Below are positions 9,080 to 19,080 of a stretch of DNA of 64,000 nucleotides, piece after piece. The stretch is taken from the NCBI GenBank assembly GCA_046759385.1, contig JBHICC010000006.1, positions 1 to 64,000 of the forward strand. The letters are read 5' to 3'. This stretch comes from JBHICC01 sp046759385. Lineage in GTDB: Bacteria > Pseudomonadota > Gammaproteobacteria > Acidiferrobacterales > SPGG2. Numbering within the stretch: position 1 is the first letter of the stretch; each line of letters starts with the position of its first letter. The position numbers were made by a program, and so were the translations under genes. The notes under the pieces were generated by a model. That model worked only from the letters and a program-made list of their open reading frames with translations. It made no database searches and was not told where the DNA came from.

Positions 9080-10114
9080 ATGCGAATCAATGCCAATCAA
9101 CTTGAAGGCCGGCTAAAGCTTGGGCTTGCTAGTAGCTATTTGGTTTTCGGTGATGAACCGTTGTTAGTGGAAGAATGCTGTGCAGCGATACATTCAGCGG
9201 CGCAACGTGAGGGTTTCCTCGAGCGGACAGTGTTCAATGTGGAAAGCGGCTTTGATTGGAACGAACTACATGCGTCGGCACACACGCAATCATTGTTCTC
9301 GGCCCGTCGTCTGATTGAGCTGCGTCTTGCGTTGAGCCGACCCGGCGACGCGGGTACCAAGGCGTTGACCAAAATCGTCAATGCACCGCCACAAGATACG
9401 CTTCTACTTGTCGTCGCTGGCAGGCTCGACAAACGCGCGCAAGCCGCTGCCTGGGTTCGGGTCCTTGAACGCGCGGGACTGGTGGTCAGCGTTTACTCCT
9501 TGAGTAGGCGTGATCTCCCCGGCTGGGTAGCGCGCAGGATGCGCGCGCGGGATATCACTCCAACGCCCGAGGTGGTAGATGCACTGAGTTATCACTTTGA
9601 AGGAAACTTGCTTGGCGTGTCCCAGGAGATCGAAAAGCTGGCGCTGCTGCACGATTCAAAACGCATCGATCTAGATGACATAAAGGACAATCTTAGCGAC
9701 AATGCCCGCTTCAGTGTGTTTGCGCTGGCTGATGCTTGCCTTGGTGGCGATCACGGTGCTGCTATACGGATTCTCGGGCGTTTGCGGGGGGAAGGCACGG
9801 ACGCGGTATTGATATTACGCGTGCTGGCGCGAGAACTGCGCACACTAGGGCAGGTCGCTGTAAGGCTGGCCTTGGATGAGCAGGAGGAGACGGTTTTCGA
9901 TGCTTATCAGATCTGGCCTCGCCGCCGGGCGCTTGTCAAACAGGCTGTGCGGCGCGGCGGCCCGGAGGAATGGTGCGATATGCTTAGCCGCGCGGCAAGG
10001 GTCGATCGGGTTCTTAAAGGTCGTCTTTCGGGTGATGTCTGGCTGGAACTGCAAGATCTGGTGATGGTGATGACTGGGCAGCGAACCTGGTCTCCCGGCG
10101 TAAGCGGAGTATGA
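9080..10114 (+). CDS. holA: DNA polymerase III delta subunit
   Basis: Clamp-loader delta subunit, which opens the beta clamp during DNA replication. The 344-residue product starts MRINANQLEGRLKLGLASSY and contains the family's early FGDEPLLVEE motif. That is followed by the AAA-like domain without a functional P-loop and the helical C-terminal domain. It sits 20 bp after lptE and 12 bp before proA, as in most gammaproteobacteria. Nothing unusual was seen. Confidence 0.94.
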   Translation: MRINANQLEGRLKLGLASSYLVFGDEPLLVEECCAAIHSAAQREGFLERTVFNVESGFDWNELHASAHTQSLFSARRLIELRLALSRPGDAGTKALTKIVNAPPQDTLLLVVAGRLDKRAQAAAWVRVLERAGLVVSVYSLSRRDLPGWVARRMRARDITPTPEVVDALSYHFEGNLLGVSQEIEKLALLHDSKRIDLDDIKDNLSDNARFSVFALADACLGGDHGAAIRILGRLRGEGTDAVLILRVLARELRTLGQVAVRLALDEQEETVFDAYQIWPRRRALVKQAVRRGGPEEWCDMLSRAARVDRVLKGRLSGDVWLELQDLVMVMTGQRTWSPGVSGV

Positions 10115-10126
10115 TGAAGGCGAATC

Positions 10127-11413
10127 ATGGATAAGGCTTCTCAAGCGGCCCGTCGACCGGATGTCGCGGCCTATATGACTAATATTGGTCAACGGGCCCG
10201 GGCAGCAGCGCGTATCCTGAGTCGCCTTGAGCGCAACAGCAAGGATGATACTTTGATCGCAATCGCGGCCGCGATTGAAGAGGGACACGCTCGATTATTA
10301 GCTGAAAATAACAAAGATCTGAAGGCCGCTCGAGACGGTGGGTTGGATGCGGCACTACTCGATCGATTGGCTCTGGATCAGAATCGTATCAGGGCAATAA
10401 CCGACGGGCTGCGTGAGATTGCGGCATTGCCCGATCCGGTGGGTGAGATTACCGAGTTAAGTTATCGCCCATCGGGAATTCAGGTCGGGCGCATGCGGGT
10501 ACCGTTGGGGGTCATAGGAATTATCTACGAGTCCCGCCCTAACGTGACGGCAGATGCGGCAGGTCTATGTCTCAAGGCAGGTAACGCTGTGGTTCTGCGG
10601 GGTGGCTCCGAGGCGATTCGTTCCAATCGTGCAATCGCCGAGTGCATTGACCTTGGACTGACCCGGTCCGGATTACCTACGGATGCCGTTCAGGTAGTGG
10701 CTGTGACAGACCGTGCCGTTGTTCGCGAACTGATACGCATGCAAGAGTACGTAGACGTGATCGTGCCGCGCGGCGGAAAGGGGCTCATCGAACGGATAAG
10801 TCGAGAAGCGCTCGTACCCGTCATCAAACACCTCGATGGGGTGTGTCACGTCTATATCGATGATCATGCCGATATCGAAAAAGCGATAAAGATTGCCTTC
10901 AATGCGAAGACACAGCGTTATGGTACTTGCAACACAATGGAGACCTTGCTGGTTGCGCGAAGTATGGCGGCAAACGTACTGCCACAGCTTGCGCCGATGT
11001 ATAGCGCAGAGGGTGTGAAATTGCGCGGCTGCGAACTAACCCAGGCGATATTGACGGACGTCAAACCGGCGACGACCGAGGACTGGAGGACCGAGTACCT
11101 TGCTCCGGTGCTTTCGATCCGTGTAGTCGAAAGCCTTGATGCAGCCATCGATCACATACAGGAGTATGGCTCCGCACACACCGAGGCGATTGTGACCGAG
11201 GATCTGGGGCGGGCAAGACGTTTCCTCCGGGAAGTAGACTCCAGCTCGGTTATGGTGAACGCTTCGACACGTTTTGCAGATGGTTACGAGTATGGTTTGG
11301 GAGCCGAGATCGGGATCAGCACAGACAAGCTCCACGCGCGCGGACCCGTTGGCCTTGAAGGCCTGACTTCGCAAAAGTTCATCGTGCTCGGTGATGGGCA
11401 TACTAGAGGCTAG
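10127..11413 (+). CDS. proA: gamma-glutamyl phosphate reductase
   Basis: NADPH-dependent reductase making glutamate-5-semialdehyde in proline synthesis. The 428-residue protein has the substrate loop MRVPLGVIGIIYESRPNVT and the catalytic Cys268 in YGTCNTMETLL. It ends normally in FIVLGDGHTRG. Its last codons and stop also form the left arm of an imperfect palindrome (11402-11518). proB is not in this window. The start at ATG 10127 follows holA by 12 bp. Confidence 0.97.
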   Translation: MDKASQAARRPDVAAYMTNIGQRARAAARILSRLERNSKDDTLIAIAAAIEEGHARLLAENNKDLKAARDGGLDAALLDRLALDQNRIRAITDGLREIAALPDPVGEITELSYRPSGIQVGRMRVPLGVIGIIYESRPNVTADAAGLCLKAGNAVVLRGGSEAIRSNRAIAECIDLGLTRSGLPTDAVQVVAVTDRAVVRELIRMQEYVDVIVPRGGKGLIERISREALVPVIKHLDGVCHVYIDDHADIEKAIKIAFNAKTQRYGTCNTMETLLVARSMAANVLPQLAPMYSAEGVKLRGCELTQAILTDVKPATTEDWRTEYLAPVLSIRVVESLDAAIDHIQEYGSAHTEAIVTEDLGRARRFLREVDSSSVMVNASTRFADGYEYGLGAEIGISTDKLHARGPVGLEGLTSQKFIVLGDGHTRG

Positions 11414-11518
11414 AAACTAGAAGGCGAAACCTCTTACCATCCGCAGCCCTCCGCACATCGATGCCCGTATTTTTGTCGTTTTTGTCTAGTTCCCGGTTTC
11501 GAGCCTCCAGTCTCTAGA
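11402..11518. repeat. imperfect palindrome spanning proA stop to nadD start
   Basis: The left arm CTAGAGGCTAGAAACTAG (from 11403) contains the proA TAG stop. The right arm, 11487-11518, read in reverse complement is CTAGAG-ACTGGAGGCTCGAAACCGGGAACTAG, so the same words recur (CTAGAG, GGCTxGAAAC, ACTAG) with extra bases. The arms are about 65 bases apart. There is no clear T-run after the right arm, which abuts the nadD ATG, so a simple Rho-independent terminator is unlikely. Confidence 0.5.
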
Positions 11519-12159
11519 TGATCGGAATCCTCGGTGGCACCTTTGATCCGATCCACTACGGCCACCTACGCCCCGCCGAGCAGGTGTTACACGCGCTGCA
11601 GCTCAAGGAGGTACGCCTGATTCCTGCAGGTCGGCCACCACATCGCGCCGCGCCGGTTGCTTCAGCCGAAAACCGTCTGAAAATGGCCGAACTGGCGGTT
11701 ACGGGGAGAGCAGGCTTGTGCGTGGACGATCGAGAAATCCGAAGTTCGGGTCCCTCTTACACTGTTTGTACGCTCGGTGGTCTACGCGCCGAGCTTGGTT
11801 CGCAATCATTGTGCCTATTAATAGGAATGGACGCATTCGTGGAGATCGAGTCTTGGTTTGAATGGAAACAGCTTTTCGAGTTCGCACACCTCGTGGTAAT
11901 GGAACGTCCCGGGTCACCGAAGCTGGAGTCGGTATCGGATCTTCCCGAGTGGGCACGTAGGCGCGTTTGCGATAACGAAGCAGCGTTAATGCGCGAGAGC
12001 GCTGGCAAAATCGTGTTTCAAGCTGTCGATCCCCAACCCATTTCAGCGACCGCGATTCGTCGAATGATCAGCAAGGGCCATTGCCCACAGGGGTTAATTC
12101 CTGATTCTGTGTGGAGCTACATTCGCACCAATCACCTTTACGGCTACCGCGAGGAATGA
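11518..12159 (+). CDS. nadD: nicotinate-mononucleotide adenylyltransferase
   Basis: Adenylates nicotinate mononucleotide in NAD synthesis. The 213-residue product starts MIGILGGTFDPIHYGH, with the T/HxGH nucleotidyltransferase signature at residues 13-16, and has the C-terminal SATAIRRMI (ISxTxxR) motif. The length equals that of the E. coli enzyme. The stop overlaps the rsfS start (ATGA), the classic nadD-rsfS-rlmH arrangement. The ATG directly abuts the palindrome after proA, so no ordinary Shine-Dalgarno is visible. Confidence 0.96.
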   Translation: MIGILGGTFDPIHYGHLRPAEQVLHALQLKEVRLIPAGRPPHRAAPVASAENRLKMAELAVTGRAGLCVDDREIRSSGPSYTVCTLGGLRAELGSQSLCLLIGMDAFVEIESWFEWKQLFEFAHLVVMERPGSPKLESVSDLPEWARRRVCDNEAALMRESAGKIVFQAVDPQPISATAIRRMISKGHCPQGLIPDSVWSYIRTNHLYGYREE

Positions 12160-12506
12160 TGCGATCAGATAGACTTGTCGATCTAGCTCAGGACGTAGTG
12201 ATTGATGCCAAAGGCGAAGATGTTCGTATCCTCGATGTTCGAAAAATTACGGACATCACCGATTATATGGTGGTTGTCACAGGTACCAGCAACCGCCACG
12301 TAATTTCTATAGCGGATAAAGTGACCGAGAAGATGATCGAGCGCAAATGCAAACCGATTGGCGTAGAAGGACTGAAAATAGGCGATTGGGTGCTGGTGGA
12401 TTTCGGTGACGTTGTGATCCACGTTATGCGTTCGCAAGTGCGAGAATTCTACAGCCTTGAGAAACTCTGGAGTGGTGGAGAGAGCTCTGGTGCGGCGGAG
12501 GTTTAG
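12156..12506 (+). CDS. rsfS: ribosomal silencing factor RsfS
   Basis: Binds ribosomal protein uL14 and blocks subunit joining when nutrients are low. The 116-residue product has the core KGEDVRILDVRKITDITDYM followed by VVVTGTSNRHV and DFGDVVIHVM, all typical of the DUF143/Iojap family. ATG 12156 forms an ATGA overlap with nadD; ATG 12159 is equally possible. An upstream in-frame GTG (12111) would lie inside nadD and is rejected. Confidence 0.95.
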   Translation: MMRSDRLVDLAQDVVIDAKGEDVRILDVRKITDITDYMVVVTGTSNRHVISIADKVTEKMIERKCKPIGVEGLKIGDWVLVDFGDVVIHVMRSQVREFYSLEKLWSGGESSGAAEV

Positions 12507-12587
12507 AGCGGACTGCACATACACCTTTTTTGCGAAACGCATAGCGCGACGACCTTTACTGCACCCTAGCGTTGAACGAGCCGCCTG

Positions 12588-13058
12588 ATGCAGATTCATA
12601 TTGTTGCAGTGGGTGGTCGTGTGCCGGCCTGGGCCAATTCGGGGTTCGACGAGTACGCGAAGCGCATGCCTGGGCATTGCCGGGTGCGGCTGCACGAAGT
12701 GCCGGCAGGTAGGCGCACCAAAGGTAGCGCTATTGCGCGGTTGATCGATCAAGAATGTAAACGGCTCATTGCGCTGACGCCTAAAGGCTGCCAGACCATA
12801 GCCTTGGAGCGTACTGGGCAGCGGATCGATACAGAACTACTAGCGGTGGCGTTACGTTCTTGGTTGAACGACGGACAAGACATCGCGTTTTGGATCGGCG
12901 GGCCGGAGGGTTTGGCCCCGGACTGTATTGAGCACGCTGACAAAGTATGGTCCTTGTCGGCGTTAACATTTGCCCATCCTTTGGTTCGGGTGCTGGTGGC
13001 GGAACAGCTTTATCGCGCCTGGAGTATTGTTCACGGGCATCCGTACCACCGCGGGTAA
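12588..13058 (+). CDS. rlmH: 23S rRNA pseudouridine-1915 N3-methyltransferase RlmH
   Basis: SPOUT methyltransferase acting on m3Psi1915 of assembled 70S ribosomes. The 156-residue protein has the trefoil-knot cofactor motif WIGGPEGL and the C-terminal LTFAHPLVRVLVAEQLYRAW, both diagnostic. It follows rsfS by 81 bp in the standard order. Its TAA stop lies in a short GGTAACC/GGTTACC inverted repeat. Confidence 0.96.
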   Translation: MQIHIVAVGGRVPAWANSGFDEYAKRMPGHCRVRLHEVPAGRRTKGSAIARLIDQECKRLIALTPKGCQTIALERTGQRIDTELLAVALRSWLNDGQDIAFWIGGPEGLAPDCIEHADKVWSLSALTFAHPLVRVLVAEQLYRAWSIVHGHPYHRG

Positions 13059-13109
13059 CCATGTATAGGTCTACGACAGGTACTGGCTATGCTTAACTAA
13101 TAGGTTACC
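13054..13109. repeat. short inverted repeat around rlmH stop
   Basis: GGTAACC (13054-13060), containing the rlmH TAA, is complementary to GGTTACC at 13103-13109, with 42 bases between. A 7-bp stem could arise by chance. It is listed because several other gene ends here show the same stop-in-left-arm arrangement. Confidence 0.25.
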
Positions 13110-13135
13110 GGATCAATTGTACGGGTATTCCCTTC

Positions 13136-13720
13136 GTGTCACAGCTTTACCTTGCCTCAGGATCGCCACGGCGCGCTGAGCTATTACGCCAGCTGGGTAT
13201 TGACTTCGAAGTTGTCGTGCCGGATGTTCAGGAGCTGCCGCGCAGCGGCGAATCACCCGAGCACTATGTGCGAAGGATGGCTGCCACAAAGGCCCAACGA
13301 GTTTGGCGGACTATCCACCAAGAAGGGAGTCCCGTGTACCCCGTGCTTGGCGCCGACACATGTGTGGTACTTGATGAGGAAATCCTAAGTAAACCGCGCG
13401 ATCAAAGCGAGAGCGCTGGAATGCTACGCCGTCTGTCGGGCCGCGAGCATGTCGTTCTTACTGCAGTAACGGTCGTTGATACGGCGACGACGCGCTCAGC
13501 GCTCAGCACAAGTCGCGTTGCATTTCGATCACTAACGGAACGGGAAATTGGTCGTTACTGGCGAACTGGTGAGCCTGCTGACAAGGCGGGTGCGTATGCA
13601 CTGCAGGGCTTGGGAGCCGCGTTTGTGAAAAAAATCGATGGCAGCTACTCCGGCGTAGTGGGGCTACCTCTGCATGAAGTGGCTCAGTTACTTAACGAGA
13701 TCGGGATGGAAGTTTTGTGA
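13136..13720 (+). CDS. maf: Maf/YhdE-type nucleoside triphosphate pyrophosphatase
   Basis: House-cleaning pyrophosphatase, probably acting on dTTP/UTP as the YhdE subgroup does. The 194-residue product opens LYLASGSPRRAELLRQLG and contains the ADTCVVLDEEILSKP motif and the KAGAYALQG motif with the catalytic Lys. Start is GTG 13136. It overlaps rng by four bases (GTGA), the usual maf-rng pair. Confidence 0.94.
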   Translation: MSQLYLASGSPRRAELLRQLGIDFEVVVPDVQELPRSGESPEHYVRRMAATKAQRVWRTIHQEGSPVYPVLGADTCVVLDEEILSKPRDQSESAGMLRRLSGREHVVLTAVTVVDTATTRSALSTSRVAFRSLTEREIGRYWRTGEPADKAGAYALQGLGAAFVKKIDGSYSGVVGLPLHEVAQLLNEIGMEVL

Positions 13721-15180
13721 GCGAGGAGATCCTCATAAACGTAACACCGCAGGAAACCCGTGTCGCGGTGGTGGAAAACGGCGTGCTCCAGGAACTGCAT
13801 ATTGAACGCACGCGCACGCGCGGGCTCGTCGGAAACATCTATAAGGGCAAGGTCGCACGCACTCTGCCGGGGATGCAAGCGGCCTTTATCGATATCGGCC
13901 TCGATCGGACAGCATTTTTGCATGCAGCGGATTGTAGACTCGTCATCGACGACCTAAACAAAGTCGAGGAACATACTCCGATAAATGAGCTGCTGCACGA
14001 GGGCCAGGAAGTGATCGCTCAGGTGTCCAAGGATCCGCTCGGAAACAAGGGCGCGCGACTGACAATGAACCTGACTTTGCCGGCTCGCTACCTGGTCTAC
14101 ATGCCGTTCAGCAACCATATCGGTATATCACAGAAGATTGAAGATGAATCTGAGCGTGAGCGTCTGCGAGAGCTTATCAGAGAAGCGACGGACAATGGCG
14201 CGGATGGAGGTTACATACTGCGTACTGTGGCAGAGACTGCAAATGAAGACGATCTGCAGACCGATATTCGGTATTTGCGACGAGCCTGGTCGGTTGTGCA
14301 GGCGCGGCTCAAGTCGTCGCCACGTAGCTCGCTCATCCATGCTGACTTACCGCTTGCGTTGCGGGCAATGCGCGACCTGGTTCGTGATAACGTGGAAAAG
14401 ATCCGCATCGACTCACGCGAAACGTTCCAGCGAGCGAACGAGTTTGCGTGCGAGTGTATACCCGAGGTGAAAGATCGCATCGAGTACTACCCAGGAGAAC
14501 GACCGATCTTTGACCTCTATTCAGTGGAAGACGAGATCCAGAAAGCGCTCGACCGCAAGGTACTGCTCAAATCAGGCGGGTACCTAATCATCGATCAGAC
14601 CGAGGCTATGACCACGATTGATGTCAATACGGGCGCCTACGTTGGGCGTCGCACACTTGAGGAGACGTTGTTCAAGACAAACCTGGAAGCGGCGCAAGGG
14701 ATGGCGAGGCAGCTGCGGCTGCGAAACATCGGGGGCATCATAATCGTTGACTTTATTGACATGGCAGACTTCGAGCACCGCCGCCAGGTCGTACGTGCGC
14801 TTGAAAAGGCGTTGGCGCGCGACCGCGCTAAGGTCTACATCGCAGAAATGTCTGCGCTAGGGCTGGTGGAAATCACACGCAAGCGGACTCGTGAAAGCCT
14901 CGAACGGTTGCTGTCCGAACCGTGCACGGTCTGTAATGGCCGCGGCACACTCAAAACTCCGCAGACGATCTGTTACGAAGTGTTTCGGGAGATTCTACGA
15001 GAAGCGCGCCAGTTCGAGGCAAACCAATATTTGGTCCTTGCCTCGCAGGTTGTCATTGACATGTTGTTGGATGAGGAGGCAGACAGTCTCGCCAACCTAC
15101 AAGAGTTCATTGGAAAGCCTGTTCAACTTCAAGTGGAACCGCTTTACTACCAAGAGCAGTACGATATCGTTTTGACGTAA
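13717..15180 (+). CDS. rng: ribonuclease G
   Basis: Endoribonuclease that matures the 5' end of 16S rRNA and degrades some mRNAs. The 487 residues show an N-terminal S1 domain (LVGNIYKGKVARTLPGMQAA), the catalytic DNase I-like part (TIDVNTGAYVGRR, VDFIDM with the metal-binding Asp) and the CxxC zinc link in PCTVCNGRG. There is no RNase E-type C-terminal scaffold. GTG start with GTGA overlap to maf. Confidence 0.95.
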   Translation: MSEEILINVTPQETRVAVVENGVLQELHIERTRTRGLVGNIYKGKVARTLPGMQAAFIDIGLDRTAFLHAADCRLVIDDLNKVEEHTPINELLHEGQEVIAQVSKDPLGNKGARLTMNLTLPARYLVYMPFSNHIGISQKIEDESERERLRELIREATDNGADGGYILRTVAETANEDDLQTDIRYLRRAWSVVQARLKSSPRSSLIHADLPLALRAMRDLVRDNVEKIRIDSRETFQRANEFACECIPEVKDRIEYYPGERPIFDLYSVEDEIQKALDRKVLLKSGGYLIIDQTEAMTTIDVNTGAYVGRRTLEETLFKTNLEAAQGMARQLRLRNIGGIIIVDFIDMADFEHRRQVVRALEKALARDRAKVYIAEMSALGLVEITRKRTRESLERLLSEPCTVCNGRGTLKTPQTICYEVFREILREARQFEANQYLVLASQVVIDMLLDEEADSLANLQEFIGKPVQLQVEPLYYQEQYDIVLT

Positions 15181-15235
15181 GGTGTAGGGAACATCTCCCA
15201 CAACTAAGCTTTAAATAGGGGCCAACGCAAATCAT

Positions 15236-18200
15236 ATGCACCGCTTTCGCCGTTATGCGTTTCACATAGGCAGGTTTACCGTGCACGTTGGTCGCTGGAC
15301 TTGGTATACAGCGGCTGCACTCCTGGCGGTGATGGCTGTCGTTTTTACCGTTGCCCGCATCGGGCTCCCCGCGCTTGCTGAGAAGAGAACTGAAATAGAA
15401 AACTTTATTAGCGCGCAGTCGAGCTATCCTGTCCGCATCGGCGATCTCGAAACCTACTGGCGCGGACTGCGGCCGGGACTGCGCATCAAAAAGCTTGAGA
15501 TCTTTTCATCGTCGGATCTGACTCGGGCAGTTCAATTGGCTGAGGTGCGTGTCAGCCTGGCGCTGCTGCCACTCCTATGGGGAGAGCTGCAAATAAACAG
15601 CCTGGTTGTAGTCAATCCCAGCCTTGCGTTAGAACGACTTGCGGACGGCCGTCTACGCGTTACCGGCTTTGAGCCTCTAGCTATGCGTGAGCGGTCAGAG
15701 AACGGGAAGCTGCTTCCCTGGTTGCTTGATCAAAAACAACTGATCATAGAAGACGGTGAGCTGCAATGGTTTGATCACCAGGCAGGGCGCCAAGGTTTCT
15801 ATCTGTCGAAGATCAACGTCAATCTTCACAACAAAGGCAACCACCACGAACTTGGGATCACTGCCGATTTCCCGCAGGAATTGTGCACCGATTGTTCGCT
15901 TGTCCTCGAGCTGAACGGTAATCCCGCGACATCCAAAGTTTGGGATGGCAAGATCTTTCTCAAGGCTATCGGGATTGATCTAGCTAGGCTACCGGCGATC
16001 GTACGTGACGCATTGCCGAAACATGTTGCCGGTAAATTTGATCTGCAGCTATGGACAACCTGGCGCGACGGTAAGCTGCTAGCAGCTAACGGCGACGCTA
16101 GCGTATCTCGATTGGCGTTGCCGATTAAGTCGCTCGATGCTCCGCTTGCTGTACGCGAGGCGCGAGCGCGTCTGCAGTGGAAAAAACGGGGGGGCTTTTG
16201 GGAGCTTAATCTGGAGGATCTTTGGTTGGGGCTGAGCGGTCCGGCATGGTCCGCCGGCAATGTGCAATTGAAGCAAGACCCGAGGGGTCGGACGATAGAA
16301 GTCAGTCGTTTAGACATACAGGATGTTGCGACGTTTCTCACAGGGTTGGGCCTCAAGAATAAATATGTGCAGACGCTTAAGGTGGTTAACCCACGTGGCA
16401 AGTTGCACGGACTCAAACTCAGGATCGATGGTGACGGTACCAAGCCCGATGATTTCAGTCTCCAGGCCAGAGTCGATGGCTTTGTGAGCGAGCCGTTTCG
16501 AAAAATTCCTGGTGTAACCGGGATAACAGGACAGTTGAGCGCGCGCGGACAGGCCGGCACTTTCTTGCTCGATAGTAAAAACCTGACACTATCGGCACCG
16601 CATGTCTTCAGGGTGCCACTCGATTTCGGCAAGGTAACAGCACATGTAGGCTGGGCGCTCAGTTCGAAGGAAGTACATGTAATAGGCGAAAACGTGCGCG
16701 TAAACGCAGAGGATGGGCAAGGCGAGGGTCAAGTCGAGCTGCGAGTGCCGTTGGATCGATCGAAAAAACCCTATATCAATCTGCGCGCCACTTTCAAGGA
16801 CGGCAACGGTGCCCACGCAAGCCGCTATTACCCGATCAACCTACTCACCGACAAAACCGTGGCTTGGCTTGATGACTCGCTTGTGTCCGGGTTTGTGACG
16901 AGTGGGCAAGTTATCTACGATGGCAACGTTGCGGATTTCCCCTTTCGCGATGGCAATGGCGAGTTCGAAGTGGTGGCCCATGTTCGTGATGGCGTATTTA
17001 GCTACTTGCCCGGTTGGGTTCCGGTGACTGGGGCTGAGGCCGATGTACGCTTCAGAAACAACAAAATGCTTATCACCGGGCATCGCGGCAAGGTCGGAGA
17101 CTTGGATGTTGAACAAGTGATTGTGAGCGCCGATGATCTGCGCAAGCACGGGGAATCGATCGTGAAGGTCACTGCTACAGGTAACGGCCCCGTGCCGGAA
17201 GCACTGAGCATTCTGCGCAACAATCCGATCGCGCGAAATAAGAAAAGCTGGGCTTCATACTTCGGCCTCGGATTCGACGTTGATGGCCATGGTGTGCTTG
17301 ATCTACGGTTAACCATACCGATTCGGCATGCGAGCGCATTCTCACTCGATGGCGAGTATCTCGTAGAACGTGGAACCCTGTCGTTTCGCGTACCGCGCCT
17401 GAGGGCGGAAAACGTCCACGGTACAGTGCGCTTCAACAAAGACGGCCCAACCACAGGGACCTTGCGAGGCCGATTCCTCGGGGGCAATGCGGTTGTGGAT
17501 CTAGAGGGCCAGGGGCTAGAGGGTATCCAGGACACGCATCTCTCTGGCCGCGGAACGTTCACGGCGACGGGCTTAGCACGGGCGCTTCAATGGCCGATCG
17601 ATGACTACCTAAAGGGGTCGAGCGCATGGGCTGGGACCATGCTCCTGCGACCCGGTTTTGATCGCCTTGATGTCCAAGCGAATCTGCGCGGTATTGAGAG
17701 CACCTTACCTGCTCCGCTCTACAAACCAAAAGATGAGTCGGTACCCTTAACGCTGGTTTCGAAACGAAGCGCGCCCGATAAGCGCCGTCTCAGTATTGAC
17801 GCCGGCGAGCGCATCGCTGCGCGCCTTAACTTCACGCGGCAGGAGGAGGACTGGACGTTTGTGCGCGGAGTCGTTGGCGTGGGTGTAGGGAAGCTGAAGT
17901 GGCCGTTGGCACGGGGACTGCAAATCAAAGCACGAGGCAGGCATGCGGACGCTGACGCCTGGCTCCAAGTCTTGCGGGTTGGACGCGGTACCGGGATGCC
18001 GGCGTTTATCAAACGCTTTAGCGCTCAGTTCGATTCTGTGTTTCTGTTGAATCGTCAATGTGGAGCGTTGCGTCTCGATCTTGCCAGAAAGGGCTACGTT
18101 TGGAGCGGCGCGATGGGGGGCGACTCGCTTGAAGGACAAATACGGATCACAGAGCGCTTGGGTGGACCGCCCGACATCGAGCTGGATATGGCGCGGCTCG

Positions 18201-19075
18201 TCATTCGTGAAAAGAAGCCTGAGGCGGGGACGACCTTGAAAAATCCGCGCGATCTACCCGGGGTCATATTGAAGGCAAAGTCGTTAGCGTACAAAGATCG
18301 GAAACTCGGCGCACTTGACTTTGAAGCTATTCCGCGCGATCTCGGCTGGCAGATAGTGCGTTTAGAGCTTACGCGTCCCGAAACACGGGTGTCGCTTAAG
18401 GGCGATTGGTTGGCGATCGGTGAGGAGCAAGTGACCGAGCTGGCGCTGCAGATCAACAGCACCAACTTCGGTGAGACATTACAGGCCTGGGGTGTTCCCG
18501 ATCGGCTTGAGGGCAGTGAGTTGGAGGCAAAGTCGAGTCTATCGTGGCGAGGCTCGCCCTTGGATCCGGTAGTCGCTACGCTCGATGGCAATGTGGAACT
18601 CTTGGCGAAGAACGGACGCCTGCCTCAGATCGAACGGGGGGCAGGCCGCCTACTGGGGGTGCTCGACTTCACATCATTTGGGAATTTGTCCCAGCAGTTT
18701 GAAAAAGGGCTGCCGTTCAACACCGCGAAGGGCAGCTTTGCCATCGAGAACGGTGACGCCTACACGCACAACTCCTACTTGAAAGGCTCGGCCGTGCACA
18801 TTTCCTTCAACGGCCGTGTCGGAATCGCCGCCCGCGACTATGATATGGCTATGCGAGTGGTGCCAAAGTTTGGGACCAATATCGTGCTCTGGGGTGTGCT
18901 GCCGCAGGTGGGCATGGCGCTGTTGGCGTTAGAGAAACTGTTCGAAAAACCCGTTTCCAAAAGTACACGTATGACTTATGTGGTTACGGGGTCCTGGGAT
19001 AACCCGACCATCAACCGCCTTGGTGAGAAAAGCCCCGCGCCCAAATTGGAGGAACTCCAAGACGGCGGAAATTGA
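15236..19075 (+). CDS. yhdP: YhdP-family AsmA-like phospholipid transport protein
   Basis: Large envelope-spanning protein of the YhdP (TIGR02099) family, one of the AsmA-like bridges thought to move phospholipids to the outer membrane. At 1279 residues it has one N-terminal membrane segment (about residues 22-41), then a long repetitive beta-rich periplasmic region with a hydrophobic groove fold. The conserved C-terminal part lies near GRLPQIERGAGRLLGVLDF and AARDYDMAMRVVPKFG. It follows rng, its normal neighbour. No frame disruption was seen over 3.8 kb. Confidence 0.93.
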   Translation: MHRFRRYAFHIGRFTVHVGRWTWYTAAALLAVMAVVFTVARIGLPALAEKRTEIENFISAQSSYPVRIGDLETYWRGLRPGLRIKKLEIFSSSDLTRAVQLAEVRVSLALLPLLWGELQINSLVVVNPSLALERLADGRLRVTGFEPLAMRERSENGKLLPWLLDQKQLIIEDGELQWFDHQAGRQGFYLSKINVNLHNKGNHHELGITADFPQELCTDCSLVLELNGNPATSKVWDGKIFLKAIGIDLARLPAIVRDALPKHVAGKFDLQLWTTWRDGKLLAANGDASVSRLALPIKSLDAPLAVREARARLQWKKRGGFWELNLEDLWLGLSGPAWSAGNVQLKQDPRGRTIEVSRLDIQDVATFLTGLGLKNKYVQTLKVVNPRGKLHGLKLRIDGDGTKPDDFSLQARVDGFVSEPFRKIPGVTGITGQLSARGQAGTFLLDSKNLTLSAPHVFRVPLDFGKVTAHVGWALSSKEVHVIGENVRVNAEDGQGEGQVELRVPLDRSKKPYINLRATFKDGNGAHASRYYPINLLTDKTVAWLDDSLVSGFVTSGQVIYDGNVADFPFRDGNGEFEVVAHVRDGVFSYLPGWVPVTGAEADVRFRNNKMLITGHRGKVGDLDVEQVIVSADDLRKHGESIVKVTATGNGPVPEALSILRNNPIARNKKSWASYFGLGFDVDGHGVLDLRLTIPIRHASAFSLDGEYLVERGTLSFRVPRLRAENVHGTVRFNKDGPTTGTLRGRFLGGNAVVDLEGQGLEGIQDTHLSGRGTFTATGLARALQWPIDDYLKGSSAWAGTMLLRPGFDRLDVQANLRGIESTLPAPLYKPKDESVPLTLVSKRSAPDKRRLSIDAGERIAARLNFTRQEEDWTFVRGVVGVGVGKLKWPLARGLQIKARGRHADADAWLQVLRVGRGTGMPAFIKRFSAQFDSVFLLNRQCGALRLDLARKGYVWSGAMGGDSLEGQIRITERLGGPPDIELDMARLVIREKKPEAGTTLKNPRDLPGVILKAKSLAYKDRKLGALDFEAIPRDLGWQIVRLELTRPETRVSLKGDWLAIGEEQVTELALQINSTNFGETLQAWGVPDRLEGSELEAKSSLSWRGSPLDPVVATLDGNVELLAKNGRLPQIERGAGRLLGVLDFTSFGNLSQQFEKGLPFNTAKGSFAIENGDAYTHNSYLKGSAVHISFNGRVGIAARDYDMAMRVVPKFGTNIVLWGVLPQVGMALLALEKLFEKPVSKSTRMTYVVTGSWDNPTINRLGEKSPAPKLEELQDGGN

Positions 19076-19080
19076 ACCGG

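Noticed and set aside
15826..16632. Long minus-strand open frame of 268 codons inside yhdP
   Set aside because: It is antisense to a well-supported coding region, has Ser/Arg-rich low-information composition and no recognisable motif; it mirrors codon bias of yhdP.
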